This document shows positions 1 through 7,857 of a stretch of DNA of 32,143 nt, piece after piece. The stretch comes from Planctomycetia bacterium (GTDB lineage Bacteria; Planctomycetota; UBA1135; GCA-002686595), in the NCBI GenBank assembly GCA_005799545.1, contig SYGM01000081.1:1-32143 (forward strand), in the 5' to 3' direction. The notes under the pieces are model-generated. The model saw only the letters and a list, made by a program, of their open reading frames with translations. It was not told the origin of the DNA and searched no databases. The position numbers and the translations under genes were made by a program. The number at the start of each line of letters is the position of its first letter. The first letter of the stretch is position 1.

Positions 1-1035
1 CACATCACCGACATGTCGTGGGGTCGCATCAATCACCCCAGCGAGCTGGTCAAGATGGACCAGGAGATCGAAGTGGTCGTGCTGCGCGTCGACTCCGACC
101 GCGAGCGCATCGCGCTGGGCCTCAAGCAGAAGCAGGCGAGCCCCTGGGAAGGCATCGAGTCCCGCTACCCGGTCGCTTCCAAGCACCAGGGCGAAGTGGT
201 CAACATCATGTCCTACGGTGCGTTCGTGAAGCTGGAAGACGGCGTCGAAGGCCTGGTGCACATCTCCGAGATGTCCTGGACCAAGCGCGTCAACCACCCC
301 AGCGAGCTGGTCAAGATCGGCGACAAGGTCAACGTCGTCGTGCTGGAGTACAACCACCAGAAGCAGGAGATCAGCCTCGGCATGAAGCAGGCTGAGACCA
401 ACCCCTGGGATCTGGTCGAAGAGCACTACCCGATCGGCACGGTCATCGAGGGCACGGTGCGCAACCTGACCTCCTACGGCGCCTTCGTCGAGATCGAAGA
501 AGGCATCGACGGCCTGCTGCACGTCTCCGACATGAGCTGGACCAAGAAGGTCACGCACCCCTCTGAGATGGTCAAGAAGGGCGACAAGGTCCAGTGCGTG
601 GTGCTCTCCGTGGACAAGGAGAAGAAGCGCATCGCGCTGGGCAAGAAGCAGCTCTCGGCCGACCCCTGGCTGGAGACGATCCCGCAGAACTACCACGTCG
701 GCGATCTGCTCTCGGGCTATGTCACGAAGATCACCAACTTCGGTGCCTTCGTGAAGCTCGAGGACGATCTCGAAGGTCTGCTGCACATCAGCGAGCTGTC
801 GGATGACAAGGTCGCGAATGTCGAGGACATCGTGAAGCCCGGCATGAAGGTGGAAGTGCGCGTGATCCGCGTCGACACCGAGGAGCGCAAGATCGGTCTC
901 TCGTTCGTCCACGCGGACTTCGAGGAAAACGAGAAGGTCATCGCCGCCGCCAACGAAGCCAAGGCCCGCGAAGCCGCCAACCCCAAGCCCGCCGAGGCTG
1001 CCGGGGACGCCGGTGAGGGCGAGTCGGCCGGCTGA
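1..1035 (+). CDS. rpsA: 30S ribosomal protein S1, C-terminal part (5' truncated by window)
   Basis: S1 binds mRNA and helps load it on the 30S subunit. The frame is open from base 1, so the N-terminus lies outside the window. Three complete S1 (OB-fold) repeats follow the tail of another. Each has the pattern G-x-V-x-x-(I/L)-x-(S/N)-(Y/F)-G-A-F-V, then G-L-(V/L)-H-(I/V)-S-(E/D)-(M/L)-S, and they begin near nucleotides 190, 445 and 700. The tandem near-identical repeats (W-T-K-(R/K)-V-x-H-P-S-E occurs twice) are typical of ribosomal S1 rather than single-domain S1 proteins. The Ala/Glu-rich, low-complexity tail of about 40 residues is a normal S1 ending. Codon use is strongly C/G-ended with many AAG, GTC and ATC codons, as expected for a highly expressed gene. 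The lipoprotein gene starts 15 bases downstream. Confidence 0.96.
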   Translation, partial: HITDMSWGRINHPSELVKMDQEIEVVVLRVDSDRERIALGLKQKQASPWEGIESRYPVASKHQGEVVNIMSYGAFVKLEDGVEGLVHISEMSWTKRVNHPSELVKIGDKVNVVVLEYNHQKQEISLGMKQAETNPWDLVEEHYPIGTVIEGTVRNLTSYGAFVEIEEGIDGLLHVSDMSWTKKVTHPSEMVKKGDKVQCVVLSVDKEKKRIALGKKQLSADPWLETIPQNYHVGDLLSGYVTKITNFGAFVKLEDDLEGLLHISELSDDKVANVEDIVKPGMKVEVRVIRVDTEERKIGLSFVHADFEENEKVIAAANEAKAREAANPKPAEAAGDAGEGESAG

Positions 1036-1050
1036 TCGCCGCCAGCGCCG

Positions 1051-2046
1051 ATGCGAATCGCGCCCGCCTGCGCACTGCTGCTCCTCGCGAGCTGTCAGGG
1101 CGCAGGCGGGCGCACATTTGAGCCGGAAGCTCCGAGCGCACCCCGCACGACCCGCGTGGAACCGCGTCTGGAGGCGGGCATCGATTCGCTGCGACAGTCG
1201 CTCGAAGCCGGTGAAGACGAGCAGGCGCGCGCGATCCTCTCCCGGCTGTGGGCGCTCGGTCCTGATGAGTCGAGCGCGGAGTTGCTGCGCTCCTTCGACC
1301 GCGTGCTCGGCGGCCGCGAGGCCGTTCAGGCGCTGGACCTGCGTCTGGTGGCCGAGCCGCGGGAACTGCCGGCAGAGCTGCGCTCGCGCATGCCTGCGGC
1401 CGTGGGCTATGCGCTGCAGCTGCAAGTGCGCAACCCGCTGACAAGCCCTCTGCGGTTGGTTCCCGGTCCCGCCACGCTCGCCAGCGTTCGCGAGGAAGTC
1501 TCCGCCGGCGGCGCGATCGTGCGCTCTCAGGAACTGCGGCCCTTCCAGCTCAACAGCGCCCTGGAGATCCCAGCCGAGGGCGAGCTGAGCGTCCCGATGG
1601 CCGAGTTCTTTCTGGCGCCCCGCGACAACGAGCTGGCGGTTCGGCTGGCCTTCACGCTGGAGTTGCGCGCAGGAACGCTTCTGCGCGATGGTGAGGAACT
1701 GCCTGCCATGCGCTGGAACGTGGTGAGCTCGCGTACCTGCGCAGCGACACAGCGACTGCGCGAGGCCGGACCGCAAGCCGATCCCCATGCTCTGCTGCGC
1801 GGCGATGCGGACGCTCTGGCGCTGCTGGAAGCCGCCATCGCCGTGCCCGAGGAGCGGGTTGCGCAGACGCTTGCGAGCCTGTGCGCCGCGCTCGACCCCG
1901 CGACGAGCGTGGATCTGACGCGCTGCCACAAGGCGCTGTCCTGGCTGGCGGGGGAGGCCTTGCCGGAAGATCCGTCGCGCCTGCAACAGTGGATCAGCGC
2001 CCGTCGCCCCGCGCGCCCGCGGCCGGACCTCAAGCTGCCGCGCTGA
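1051..2046 (+). CDS. Putative lipoprotein of unknown function
   Basis: This 331-residue protein has a short hydrophobic leader ending in lipobox L-A-S-C with the lipidated Cys at residue 15, so it is probably anchored in a membrane. The next residue is Gln, which does not signal inner-membrane retention by the E. coli +2 rule. The rest is Glu/Arg/Leu/Ala-rich with no catalytic motif that I recognise. The middle (about residues 120-220) looks beta-rich, with phrases such as L-R-L-V-P-G-P-A-T-L resembling an immunoglobulin-like fold. The end (about 245-310) looks helical. It starts 15 bases after rpsA on the same strand, so co-transcription is likely, although no functional link to the ribosome is evident. 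No Shine-Dalgarno sequence is visible. ATG 1051 is the only start that keeps the lipoprotein signal intact. Confidence 0.8.
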   Translation: MRIAPACALLLLASCQGAGGRTFEPEAPSAPRTTRVEPRLEAGIDSLRQSLEAGEDEQARAILSRLWALGPDESSAELLRSFDRVLGGREAVQALDLRLVAEPRELPAELRSRMPAAVGYALQLQVRNPLTSPLRLVPGPATLASVREEVSAGGAIVRSQELRPFQLNSALEIPAEGELSVPMAEFFLAPRDNELAVRLAFTLELRAGTLLRDGEELPAMRWNVVSSRTCAATQRLREAGPQADPHALLRGDADALALLEAAIAVPEERVAQTLASLCAALDPATSVDLTRCHKALSWLAGEALPEDPSRLQQWISARRPARPRPDLKLPR

Positions 2047-2110
2047 AAGGGCGGCGCGAGGCAGTTCGAAATCCCCCGCTGCACCCTCTCGAACCGGCGC
2101 TGTGCTTTTC

Positions 2111-2116
2111 TATCAT
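2111..2116 (+). promoter_or_regulatory. Probable -10 element (TATCAT) of tyrS, leaderless type
   Basis: TATCAT lies 8 bases before the tyrS ATG at 2125. Transcription starting about 7 bases downstream would begin at or next to the start codon. No Shine-Dalgarno sequence and no convincing -35 box are present. It is the first of several such hexamers in this window. Confidence 0.5.
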
Positions 2117-2124
2117 CGCCGCTC

Positions 2125-3366
2125 ATGACGGCGCAGGAAAAGGGAGGCAGTGGAGTCGAGAGCGGCGAAGTCGCCCGCCAGATGCAGGTCTTCGAGCGCG
2201 GCCTGGTCGATCTGATCGAGCGGCGCGAGCTGGTGGAGCGCCTCGAGCGCTCGCTCCGCACGAAGCAGCCGCTGCGCATCAAGTTCGGAATGGATCCCTC
2301 CAGCCCCGACCTGCACATCGGTCACTGCGTGCCGCTCTTCAAGCTGCGCGATCTGCAGCAGCTCGGTCACCGGATCGTGCTGATCGTGGGCGATGCGACC
2401 GCCATGGTGGGCGATCCCTCGGGACGCAACAAGCTGCGCCCGCAGCTGACGCGCGCGCAGGTCGAAGAGAACCTCAAGACCTATGTGGAGCAGGTTGCCA
2501 AGGTGCTCGACATGTCGAAGACCGAGGTGCGCCGCAACTCGGAGTGGTTCGACGCCATGCGCTTTGAAGATGTGCTGCGGCTCACGGGCAAGATGACCGT
2601 GGCGCGCATGCTCGAGCGCGACACGTTCCAGAAGCGAGTCGCCGAAAACGAGCCGATCGGCATCCATGAGTTCCTGTATCCGCTGATGCAGGGCTGGGAC
2701 TCGGTGATGATCCGCTGCGACATGGAGCTCGGCGGCACGGATCAGCTCTTCAATCTGCTGCGCGGACGTGATCTGCAGGCAGGCGAGGGACAGGTGGGGC
2801 AGATCTGCTTCACCACCCCGCTGATCAACGGCCTCGACGGGCGCAAGATGAGCAAGTCGTACAACAACGCCATCGCGCTGACCGATACCGCAGGCGAGAT
2901 GTTCGGAAAGGTGATGTCGATCAGCGACGATGTGCTCGGCGACTGGTTCCGGCTGCTGACGCGCGTGCCGATGGAGGAGGTCGCGGAACTCCTGAAGGGC
3001 CATCCGCGCGAGGCCAAGGCGCGTCTGGGCCAGGAGATCGCGAGCTTCTTCCACGGGGCGGCCGCGGGGCGGCAGGCGCGCGAGGACTTCGATCGGCGTT
3101 TCCGCGACAAGGAACTTCCGGCACAGATCCCTGAGCATTCCTATCCGGCCGGTGCTCCCGAAGGCGGTTTCGCGCTGCCCAACCTGCTGAAGGAACTTGG
3201 TCTTTGCGCCAGCACATCCGATGCGCGCCGCCTGATCGAGCAGGGCGGCGTCAAGCTCGACGGAGCCGTTGTCAAGGATCCCAAGGCCAAGGTCGCGGCG
3301 CAGGGGCCTGCGCTGCTGGTGCAGGCCGGCAAGCTGAAGTTCGCGCGCGTGCTGCGCAGCCTTTAG
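2125..3366 (+). CDS. tyrS: Tyrosyl-tRNA synthetase
   Basis: The enzyme charges tRNA-Tyr with tyrosine in the cytoplasm. This is a class Ic synthetase of 413 residues, normal for bacterial TyrRS. The ATP-binding HIGH motif is exact (H-I-G-H, residues 64-67) in the context G-M-D-P-S-S-P-D-L-H-I-G-H. The second signature K-M-S-K-S is at residues 241-245. Between them lies Y-P-L-M-Q-G-W-D-S-V followed by E-L-G-G-T-D-Q-x-F-N, the tyrosine/tRNA-pocket block of TyrRS. A C-terminal S4 RNA-binding domain occupies about residues 345-413, which distinguishes it from TrpRS. ATG 2125 was chosen because it sits 8 bases behind the TATCAT hexamer; a later start at Met20 would remove a poorly conserved leader only. 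Its 3' end carries a small 12-base tandem repeat. Confidence 0.96.
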   Translation: MTAQEKGGSGVESGEVARQMQVFERGLVDLIERRELVERLERSLRTKQPLRIKFGMDPSSPDLHIGHCVPLFKLRDLQQLGHRIVLIVGDATAMVGDPSGRNKLRPQLTRAQVEENLKTYVEQVAKVLDMSKTEVRRNSEWFDAMRFEDVLRLTGKMTVARMLERDTFQKRVAENEPIGIHEFLYPLMQGWDSVMIRCDMELGGTDQLFNLLRGRDLQAGEGQVGQICFTTPLINGLDGRKMSKSYNNAIALTDTAGEMFGKVMSISDDVLGDWFRLLTRVPMEEVAELLKGHPREAKARLGQEIASFFHGAAAGRQAREDFDRRFRDKELPAQIPEHSYPAGAPEGGFALPNLLKELGLCASTSDARRLIEQGGVKLDGAVVKDPKAKVAAQGPALLVQAGKLKFARVLRSL

Positions 3367-3385
3367 CGCAGCCTTTCGCGCAGCC
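3354..3385 (+). repeat. 12-base tandem repeat across the tyrS stop codon
   Basis: GCGCAGCC occurs at 3354, 3366 and 3378, exactly 12 bases apart, linked by CTTTA and CTTTC-type spacers, giving 2.7 copies of a 12-base unit. Because 12 is a multiple of three, the copies stay in the tyrS frame. The stop TAG lies in the first spacer, where the second copy has TCG. Confidence 0.75.
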
Positions 3386-3413
3386 AGTCACCTGAGCGGT
3401 AGCACGATCGGCC

Positions 3414-3428
3414 TGCCGGCGCCCGGCA
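3414..3428. terminator. GC-rich hairpin between convergent tyrS and the DUF1573 gene
   Basis: TGCCGG (3414-3419), a 3-base loop, then CCGGCA (3423-3428) form a perfect 6-base-pair stem in the 66-base gap between two convergent genes. No T-run follows on either strand, so a bidirectional terminator role is only a guess from position. Confidence 0.3.
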
Positions 3429-3432
3429 TGGT

Positions 3433-4563
3433 TCAGCGCGCCTGGATCGAGATCGGCAACTGCAGATCCTCAAAGCCGCTCTCGGAGAGCCGGATGCGAG
3501 CCCGCAGCGCCAGCGCCTGCGTCGGCAGGCCCTGTCTGGGGCGCACCTCCACCAGGAACGCACTCGCTCGCCCTTCGGCATCCGGTGAGTCCGGCGTGAT
3601 GCTCAACTCGACGGTTTCCGCGCCCTCTCCCTCGAGGAACGAGGAGATGTGCGACACGCGCATGCCGGGGGGCAGGCACTCGATGCGCGCGCTGGCACCC
3701 GATCCGCTGGAGACCACCAGCAGCGAGGGGCGCAGCAGGATCGGCTCGACCACATCGCCGCGGATCGGCACCTCGAAGCGGCCGGCCTCGCCGACACCGG
3801 CGTTGTCGGTGGTGATCAGACGAACCTTGCCGCGCACCGGACCGAGGGGCAGGTCGGGGAGTGCGGAGACCAACAGGATCCAGACCGGCTCTTCGCCGAC
3901 CTGTGTGGCATCCAACGTGGCACGGAACGGGCCCTCGATGCTCTCAATGCGCACGAGTCGCGCGGGTGAGCGCGCCAGCTCAGTGCTGAGATCGGCGCGC
4001 CGATCCTTGCCGGTCGTGCGCGGGATCTCGCCCAGATTGACTTCGGCAGGAACCGAGCGGAACAGCCGCTCGACGACCAGGTGGACTTCGAAGGCGAGGA
4101 AGGGCGTATTCTCGCTGTCGCAGCGCAGGCGCACGACGCCGAGCTTGTCGATGTTCATCTTCTCGACCAGACGCGTGTCGACCGCGATCTCCAGTTGCGC
4201 TTCGGCGCCCGGCGGAATCGTGAGGATCGGGCTCCGGCTGCGGCCGACGATGGTCTCGCCCTGGACATCCATCATGATGCGCGGCTGCGTGCAGCCGCAG
4301 TTGGCCTGCAGGTCAAGGATCGTGACGGGCTTGGAGTCGGTGTTCCGCAGACGGAAGACGTGCACGGGACGCTCGCCGTACGGCACGCGGTCAAAGTCCC
4401 AGTAGAACGGGCGATCGGCGCGAGCGTCGAGCACGACGAGGCCCTTGGTGTTCTGTCCCGGCAGCAGTCCGACGGCCGTCTGCTGTTGCGAGGAGCCGGA
4501 TGCCGGCTTCTCGCCGCAGGAACTGATGAGCCCCAGCAGCAGGCAAGCGAGGCCGCGCATCAT
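3433..4563 (-). CDS. DUF1573 domain lipoprotein
   Basis: A 376-residue protein with an N-terminal hydrophobic stretch and lipobox I-S-S-C, the lipidated Cys being residue 16. A Ser/Gln-rich linker follows. A DUF1573 domain covers about residues 52-150. It shows the family pattern of an F-x-L-R-N-T turn followed by the signature C-G-C-T (C89, C91). The rest appears to be further beta-sandwich repeats of the same general kind. DUF1573 proteins are abundant in planctomycetes and Bacteroidetes and are extracytoplasmic; their role is unknown. The gene is translationally coupled to the upstream SGNH hydrolase gene, whose TGA (4562-4560) overlaps this ATG (4563-4561). A second ATG follows directly (ATGATG), so the start could be one codon later. 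The pair probably acts in the cell envelope. Confidence 0.85.
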   Translation of the reverse strand: MMRGLACLLLGLISSCGEKPASGSSQQQTAVGLLPGQNTKGLVVLDARADRPFYWDFDRVPYGERPVHVFRLRNTDSKPVTILDLQANCGCTQPRIMMDVQGETIVGRSRSPILTIPPGAEAQLEIAVDTRLVEKMNIDKLGVVRLRCDSENTPFLAFEVHLVVERLFRSVPAEVNLGEIPRTTGKDRRADLSTELARSPARLVRIESIEGPFRATLDATQVGEEPVWILLVSALPDLPLGPVRGKVRLITTDNAGVGEAGRFEVPIRGDVVEPILLRPSLLVVSSGSGASARIECLPPGMRVSHISSFLEGEGAETVELSITPDSPDAEGRASAFLVEVRPRQGLPTQALALRARIRLSESGFEDLQLPISIQAR

Positions 4564-5744
4564 GGCAGCAGCCCCTGACGTTGCAGTTCCGCCAGCACCG
4601 TGCGCGCGATCAGCTCCGAACCCTCGTCGAAGGGATGCACATCGTTCTTGAACAGGTGCTTGCCCGTGTTGGTAAAGTGCGAGGCGTCCGCGGCCTCGAT
4701 CGCCGCGCCCGTTTCGCCCAGCGCAGCACCGCGCGCGGCGGCGACCTCACGCTGGATGGCCTGAATGCGGCGGAAGGTGGCGATCTGCACCTCGGGACAT
4801 TCGCGTCCCGCGAAGTCCCACTCCATCAGGGCCTGCGTGGCGATGAACACGCGCGCCCCGCCGGCCTGCGCGACGCTGATCAGGCTCTCGAGGTTGTGGC
4901 GGTAGTTGGCGAGGCCCTGCTCGGGGACGCGGCCCTCCGGCCAGCCGCCGCGAGAGCGGTTGCAGTACAGCTCGCTGGACTTGGGATCGTAGTTGACCAT
5001 GGCGTAGAAGCCCAGATCCGCGCGAGTCTGCACGTAGTTGGTGAAATAACGCCGGAAGATGAGGTAACTGCGGCTGTTTTCGAACAGGCTCTCCAGCGTG
5101 CTGGGCCGATCCACCGGCCAGGCGAGCCGCCAGTGCGTGTTGTCGCGTGCGGGCTCGCTTGCGCCGGCGGTGTAGAGCGCCGCGCGCATGTCGTTGACGC
5201 TCTCATAGAGCACGACCAGATCCGGATCGAGATGCACGCCGCGGAACGCGAGCTGGGCGAGCATCTCATAGCTGGTGTAGCCGGAGCAGCCGCCGTTGAT
5301 CACCTCGATGCGCGGAGTGCCGCGGCCCTCGTTGGCGAGATCCTCGAGGCGCTGCGACCACACCTTGGAGTCGTGCGACTCACTCTGCCCGTAGACGCTC
5401 GATCCGCCGAGCGTCAGGATGCGGAAGGTGCCAGCGGGCTTCTCCCAGGTGGTCTCCTTGCCGCGCAATCCCAGCGCGTTGTGCGAGCACTGCTGCGCGG
5501 AGCCTGAGGCGCTCTGCCAGCTGGCCTTGAGCGCGTAGCCGAGGTAGGGGTGCGCCTCAGTGCGAGCCAGGCGGTTCTTCTCGGCGGCCGGGTCCAGATA
5601 GGCGCGGCTGCACTTCTCCCAGAAGCCCGGCTGGTTGCCCGCGATGCGGGCGGGATCGGCCTTGCTGTCCGCAAGATGGGAGAGCAATTCCAGAGCGAGC
5701 AGCAGGCCCAGCAGCGGGACGACGATGCGCAGCACCCATTTCAT
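4560..5744 (-). CDS. Membrane-anchored SGNH/GDSL-family hydrolase
   Basis: A predicted esterase/acylhydrolase of 394 residues, facing the periplasm through one N-terminal membrane helix (about residues 4-22). SGNH blocks are visible: block I L-G-G-S-S with the likely nucleophile Ser115; block II I-N-G-G-C-S-G (Gly about 151); block III Y-E-S-V-N-D with Asn184; block V D-x-H with Asp368 and His370. Such proteins deacetylate or acylate cell-surface glycans, but no substrate can be named. I chose ATG 5744 over the in-frame TTG two codons upstream (5750) because a TAGGCT hexamer lies exactly 8 bases before this ATG, the spacing seen at other genes here. It overlaps the DUF1573 gene by four bases (ATGA). 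A glycosyltransferase gene diverges from it, consistent with a surface-polysaccharide role. Confidence 0.85.
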   Translation of the reverse strand: MKWVLRIVVPLLGLLLALELLSHLADSKADPARIAGNQPGFWEKCSRAYLDPAAEKNRLARTEAHPYLGYALKASWQSASGSAQQCSHNALGLRGKETTWEKPAGTFRILTLGGSSVYGQSESHDSKVWSQRLEDLANEGRGTPRIEVINGGCSGYTSYEMLAQLAFRGVHLDPDLVVLYESVNDMRAALYTAGASEPARDNTHWRLAWPVDRPSTLESLFENSRSYLIFRRYFTNYVQTRADLGFYAMVNYDPKSSELYCNRSRGGWPEGRVPEQGLANYRHNLESLISVAQAGGARVFIATQALMEWDFAGRECPEVQIATFRRIQAIQREVAAARGAALGETGAAIEAADASHFTNTGKHLFKNDVHPFDEGSELIARTVLAELQRQGLLP

Positions 5745-5752
5745 TCGCAACT

Positions 5753-5758
5753 AGCCTA
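5753..5758 (-). promoter_or_regulatory. Probable -10 element (TAGGCT) of the SGNH hydrolase operon
   Basis: Reading the minus strand, TAGGCT ends 8 bases before ATG 5744, consistent with a leaderless or near-leaderless transcript. It lies in a CTAG-C-CTAG palindrome (5751-5759). Confidence 0.45.
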
Positions 5759-5759
5759 G

Positions 5760-5772
5760 CCAGTTTGACTGG
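5760..5772. promoter_or_regulatory. 13-base inverted repeat in a divergent promoter region
   Basis: CCAGT-TTG-ACTGG is a perfect 5-base-pair inverted repeat. It is centred between the -10-like hexamers of the divergent SGNH hydrolase (TAGGCT, minus) and glycosyltransferase (TACAAT, plus) genes. The position suits an operator controlling both, but it is short and no regulator is identified. Confidence 0.3.
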
Positions 5773-5780
5773 AACAAGCA

Positions 5781-5786
5781 TACAAT
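5781..5786 (+). promoter_or_regulatory. Probable -10 element (TACAAT) of the glycosyltransferase gene
   Basis: TACAAT differs from TATAAT at one base and ends 15 bases before the GTG start at 5802, giving an expected leader under 10 bases. TTGACT at 5765-5770 looks like a -35 box, but the spacer would be only 10 bases, so it cannot serve in the usual way. Confidence 0.4.
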
Positions 5787-5801
5787 CTGGCTTCTCGCAC
5801 C

Positions 5802-7445
5802 GTGGCAACACGCAATTGCCTGCTCGTGGCGTTGGCTCTCGCGGTCTTCGCCCTCCGCATGGTCGGGATCGACAGTGGTCTGCCACACCACTGCGAACCC
5901 GATGTCCTCCTCGTGCCCCATGCAGCCTGGCTGGCGAGACCGGCAGGCGTTGATGAATTCGGTCCGCTGTGGGGCAGTTCAGGCTTTTACCCGCAGTTTC
6001 TGCCGTGGTTGATCGCGGTGCTGCCCGGGGAGTCGTTCATTTCGGTCCTGGATCCGAGCGCGTCGCTGGAGGCGCATCTTGCGTCTTTGGGCAATCCCTA
6101 CCTCAAAGCCCGAGTCGTGATCGCCCTGTTGTCCGCGCTGGCGATTCCCTCTTCGTTCTTTCTGGCCCGGCGCATCGCCGGGGAGTCCTGGGCCTGGGCC
6201 GCTGCACTCCTCACGGCCACCAGTCTCCTGCTGACCAATTATTCCCAGCAGGCCCGCCCGCACGCGGCTCTGGCAGGTCTGTTCACCCTTGCATTGGTAT
6301 GCATCCTGCGGTTGCAGGAGCGGCAGCGTCTGCTGGATCATGCGCTGGCAGGCCTTACCTGCGGTTTGGCGGCCGCCACACTGCACACCGGAGTCTTTGC
6401 CGCAGGGGCTTATGTCATGTTTCTGCTCTTGGACCGGCTGCGACACTGGCGGGCCGGGCTTCTGGGCCTTTGCATCGTGGTGAATTGCGTGCTGGCGAGC
6501 TACTGGAACATCCTGATCGCAGGGCTTGCGCCGGGCGAGCAGGGTGGCGTCTCGCTGGGTGGGCAAGACATCAATCTCGCCCTGTTCACTGGCCGCGGAT
6601 TTGCCGACATGGCTCGGAATCTGCTGGGTTACGAACCCATGCTGTGCGCTTTGGTGGTGCTGGCTGCGCTGCTCTGGACCGTTCGTCCTGAGCGACTGTC
6701 CCGCGCCAGCATCGTGCTGCTGTGTGCTGGCCTGCCGTTCGTCCTGCTGTTCGGTCTGCGCAATGTGGCCGAGTCGCGCTTCTTCGTCAGCCTGATCCCG
6801 CTGCTTTCCGTCTGGGCAGCATGGGGAATGCAACAGTTCCAAGAGCGCTGGGTGCTGGGCTCACGAGTGGCTGTCCCGCTGTTCATCGTGGCGCTGCTGC
6901 CCGGTCTGGATGTATGCGTCCGGTTGGTTTGGCTGCGCTCCCAGGGTGAAAGCCTTCAGCACGCCGCCGACTGGCTGGTGAATCACGCAAACCGCGAACA
7001 GGACGTGATCGGCGTGCAACCGACCTTCGCTCTGCCCCTGTTCAACCGGCGGGAGAATCTGGAGCGCATGCATCCGCGCTTCCGTCACATCTGGGATCAC
7101 TATCAGGTCGCACTGGGTGCTCAGCCACGCGGGTGTTGGGACCTCCGTGCGATCGCGCGCGAGGAATGGTGGCGCACCTCCCCGGCGGATGCGGTCGCGC
7201 GGTTTGCCAGAGAGGAGGGCCTTACCCTGGGGATCGGAGTCGTTCCCACGGCGCGTGCCCGCGGCGGGAATCAGGTGCTGCAGGGCTTGCGGGCATCGGG
7301 GCAACCGGTCTGGCGTCAGTTTCCCTTCGACGAGTCACAGGACGAACTCAGCGCATCGGCCTGGGAATTCGGTTCCAAGGCCTGGCTCAAGGTCTGGACA
7401 TCGCAGAGTTGGGGGCACCCGGTGGAAATCGTGCGCATCGAGTAG
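5802..7445 (+). CDS. GT-C fold glycosyltransferase, PMT/ArnT-like (family 39 type) integral membrane protein
   Basis: A 547-residue polytopic membrane protein expected to move a sugar from a polyprenyl-phosphate donor to a lipid, glycan or protein on the outer face of the membrane. About eight to ten hydrophobic helices fill residues 1-385, and a soluble extracytoplasmic C-terminal domain fills about 390-547. After the first helix comes an acidic loop, L-P-H-H-C-E-P-D (Glu32, Asp34), at the place of the catalytic acidic motif in GT-C enzymes. S-Q-Q-A-R-P-H-A-A-L after the second or third helix matches the A-R-P-(D/H) block of PMT_2 proteins. The start is GTG. The only nearby in-frame ATG is Met20, inside the first helix. 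The divergent partner is an SGNH hydrolase. The acceptor and sugar are unknown. Confidence 0.75.
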   Translation: MATRNCLLVALALAVFALRMVGIDSGLPHHCEPDVLLVPHAAWLARPAGVDEFGPLWGSSGFYPQFLPWLIAVLPGESFISVLDPSASLEAHLASLGNPYLKARVVIALLSALAIPSSFFLARRIAGESWAWAAALLTATSLLLTNYSQQARPHAALAGLFTLALVCILRLQERQRLLDHALAGLTCGLAAATLHTGVFAAGAYVMFLLLDRLRHWRAGLLGLCIVVNCVLASYWNILIAGLAPGEQGGVSLGGQDINLALFTGRGFADMARNLLGYEPMLCALVVLAALLWTVRPERLSRASIVLLCAGLPFVLLFGLRNVAESRFFVSLIPLLSVWAAWGMQQFQERWVLGSRVAVPLFIVALLPGLDVCVRLVWLRSQGESLQHAADWLVNHANREQDVIGVQPTFALPLFNRRENLERMHPRFRHIWDHYQVALGAQPRGCWDLRAIAREEWWRTSPADAVARFAREEGLTLGIGVVPTARARGGNQVLQGLRASGQPVWRQFPFDESQDELSASAWEFGSKAWLKVWTSQSWGHPVEIVRIE

Positions 7446-7488
7446 GACACTCAGCGCAAGCTGCGGCGCGGGTGCCTCGGCCCCGTGC

Positions 7489-7845
7489 ATGGCCGAAAAG
7501 ACACGCCGATCGAAGAGTTCCCAAGGTGGCTTCCTGTCGCACCGCAAGCTGGTGGCGATCGAGGCCTTGCTGCTGGCAGCCTGGGGCAAGAGCCAGCTGA
7601 CCGACGCGATCCTTGCCTCCGGCATGGAGAACTGGGTCAAGGTGCTGGTCGTGATGGGCATGACCGTCGGGCTCTTCGGCGGCGTGCTGCTGTTTCTCGA
7701 GAGCCTCACCAAGTCGGGTGTTCAGCACGGCCACAGTTTCGTCAAGGGCTTCACCGGTTCCGGCTCGGCGCTGCTGGTGCACACCGTGGTGTTTGTGCTG
7801 TTGTTCGTTCTGTATGCGCACATGCTGCGTGTTTCGGTCTTCTAG
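7489..7845 (+). CDS. Small membrane protein of unknown function
   Basis: A 118-residue protein with a basic N-terminus (K-T-R-R-S-K) and two strong hydrophobic segments: about residues 45-68 (V-K-V-L-V-V-M-G-M-T-V-G-L-F-G-G-V-L-L-F-L) and about 90-113 (L-L-V-H-T-V-V-F-V-L-L-F-V-L-Y). A weaker hydrophobic stretch lies near residues 20-31. I do not recognise a family. The reading frame is open far upstream, but that part overlaps the glycosyltransferase gene. ATG 7489 is the first start after that gene ends and gives an N-in topology by the positive-inside rule. No Shine-Dalgarno sequence is visible. The HEAT-repeat gene starts 12 bases downstream, and its ribosome-binding site overlaps this stop codon, so the two are almost certainly one transcript. 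Confidence 0.7.
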   Translation: MAEKTRRSKSSQGGFLSHRKLVAIEALLLAAWGKSQLTDAILASGMENWVKVLVVMGMTVGLFGGVLLFLESLTKSGVQHGHSFVKGFTGSGSALLVHTVVFVLLFVLYAHMLRVSVF

Positions 7846-7849
7846 AGGT
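7844..7849 (+). promoter_or_regulatory. Shine-Dalgarno sequence overlapping the upstream stop codon
   Basis: AGAGGT begins inside the TAG stop of the small membrane protein gene and ends 8 bases before the ATG at 7858. It supports that start and coupled expression. Confidence 0.6.
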
Positions 7850-7857
7850 ACGCTGCC

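Noticed and set aside
2061..2094. tRNA T-arm-like GTTCGAAATC before tyrS, with an inverted repeat GTTCGA/TCGAAC
   Set aside because: No acceptor, D or anticodon arm can be built: the bases upstream are the end of the lipoprotein gene. The repeat has only 6-base arms and a 19-base loop.
2113..3138. Open frame of 341 codons on the minus strand
   Set aside because: It is the antisense shadow of tyrS, rich in His, Arg and Leu, with no family resemblance.
5765..5786. TTGACT and TACAAT as a standard -35/-10 pair
   Set aside because: The spacer is only 10 bases, too short for sigma-70 recognition of both boxes.
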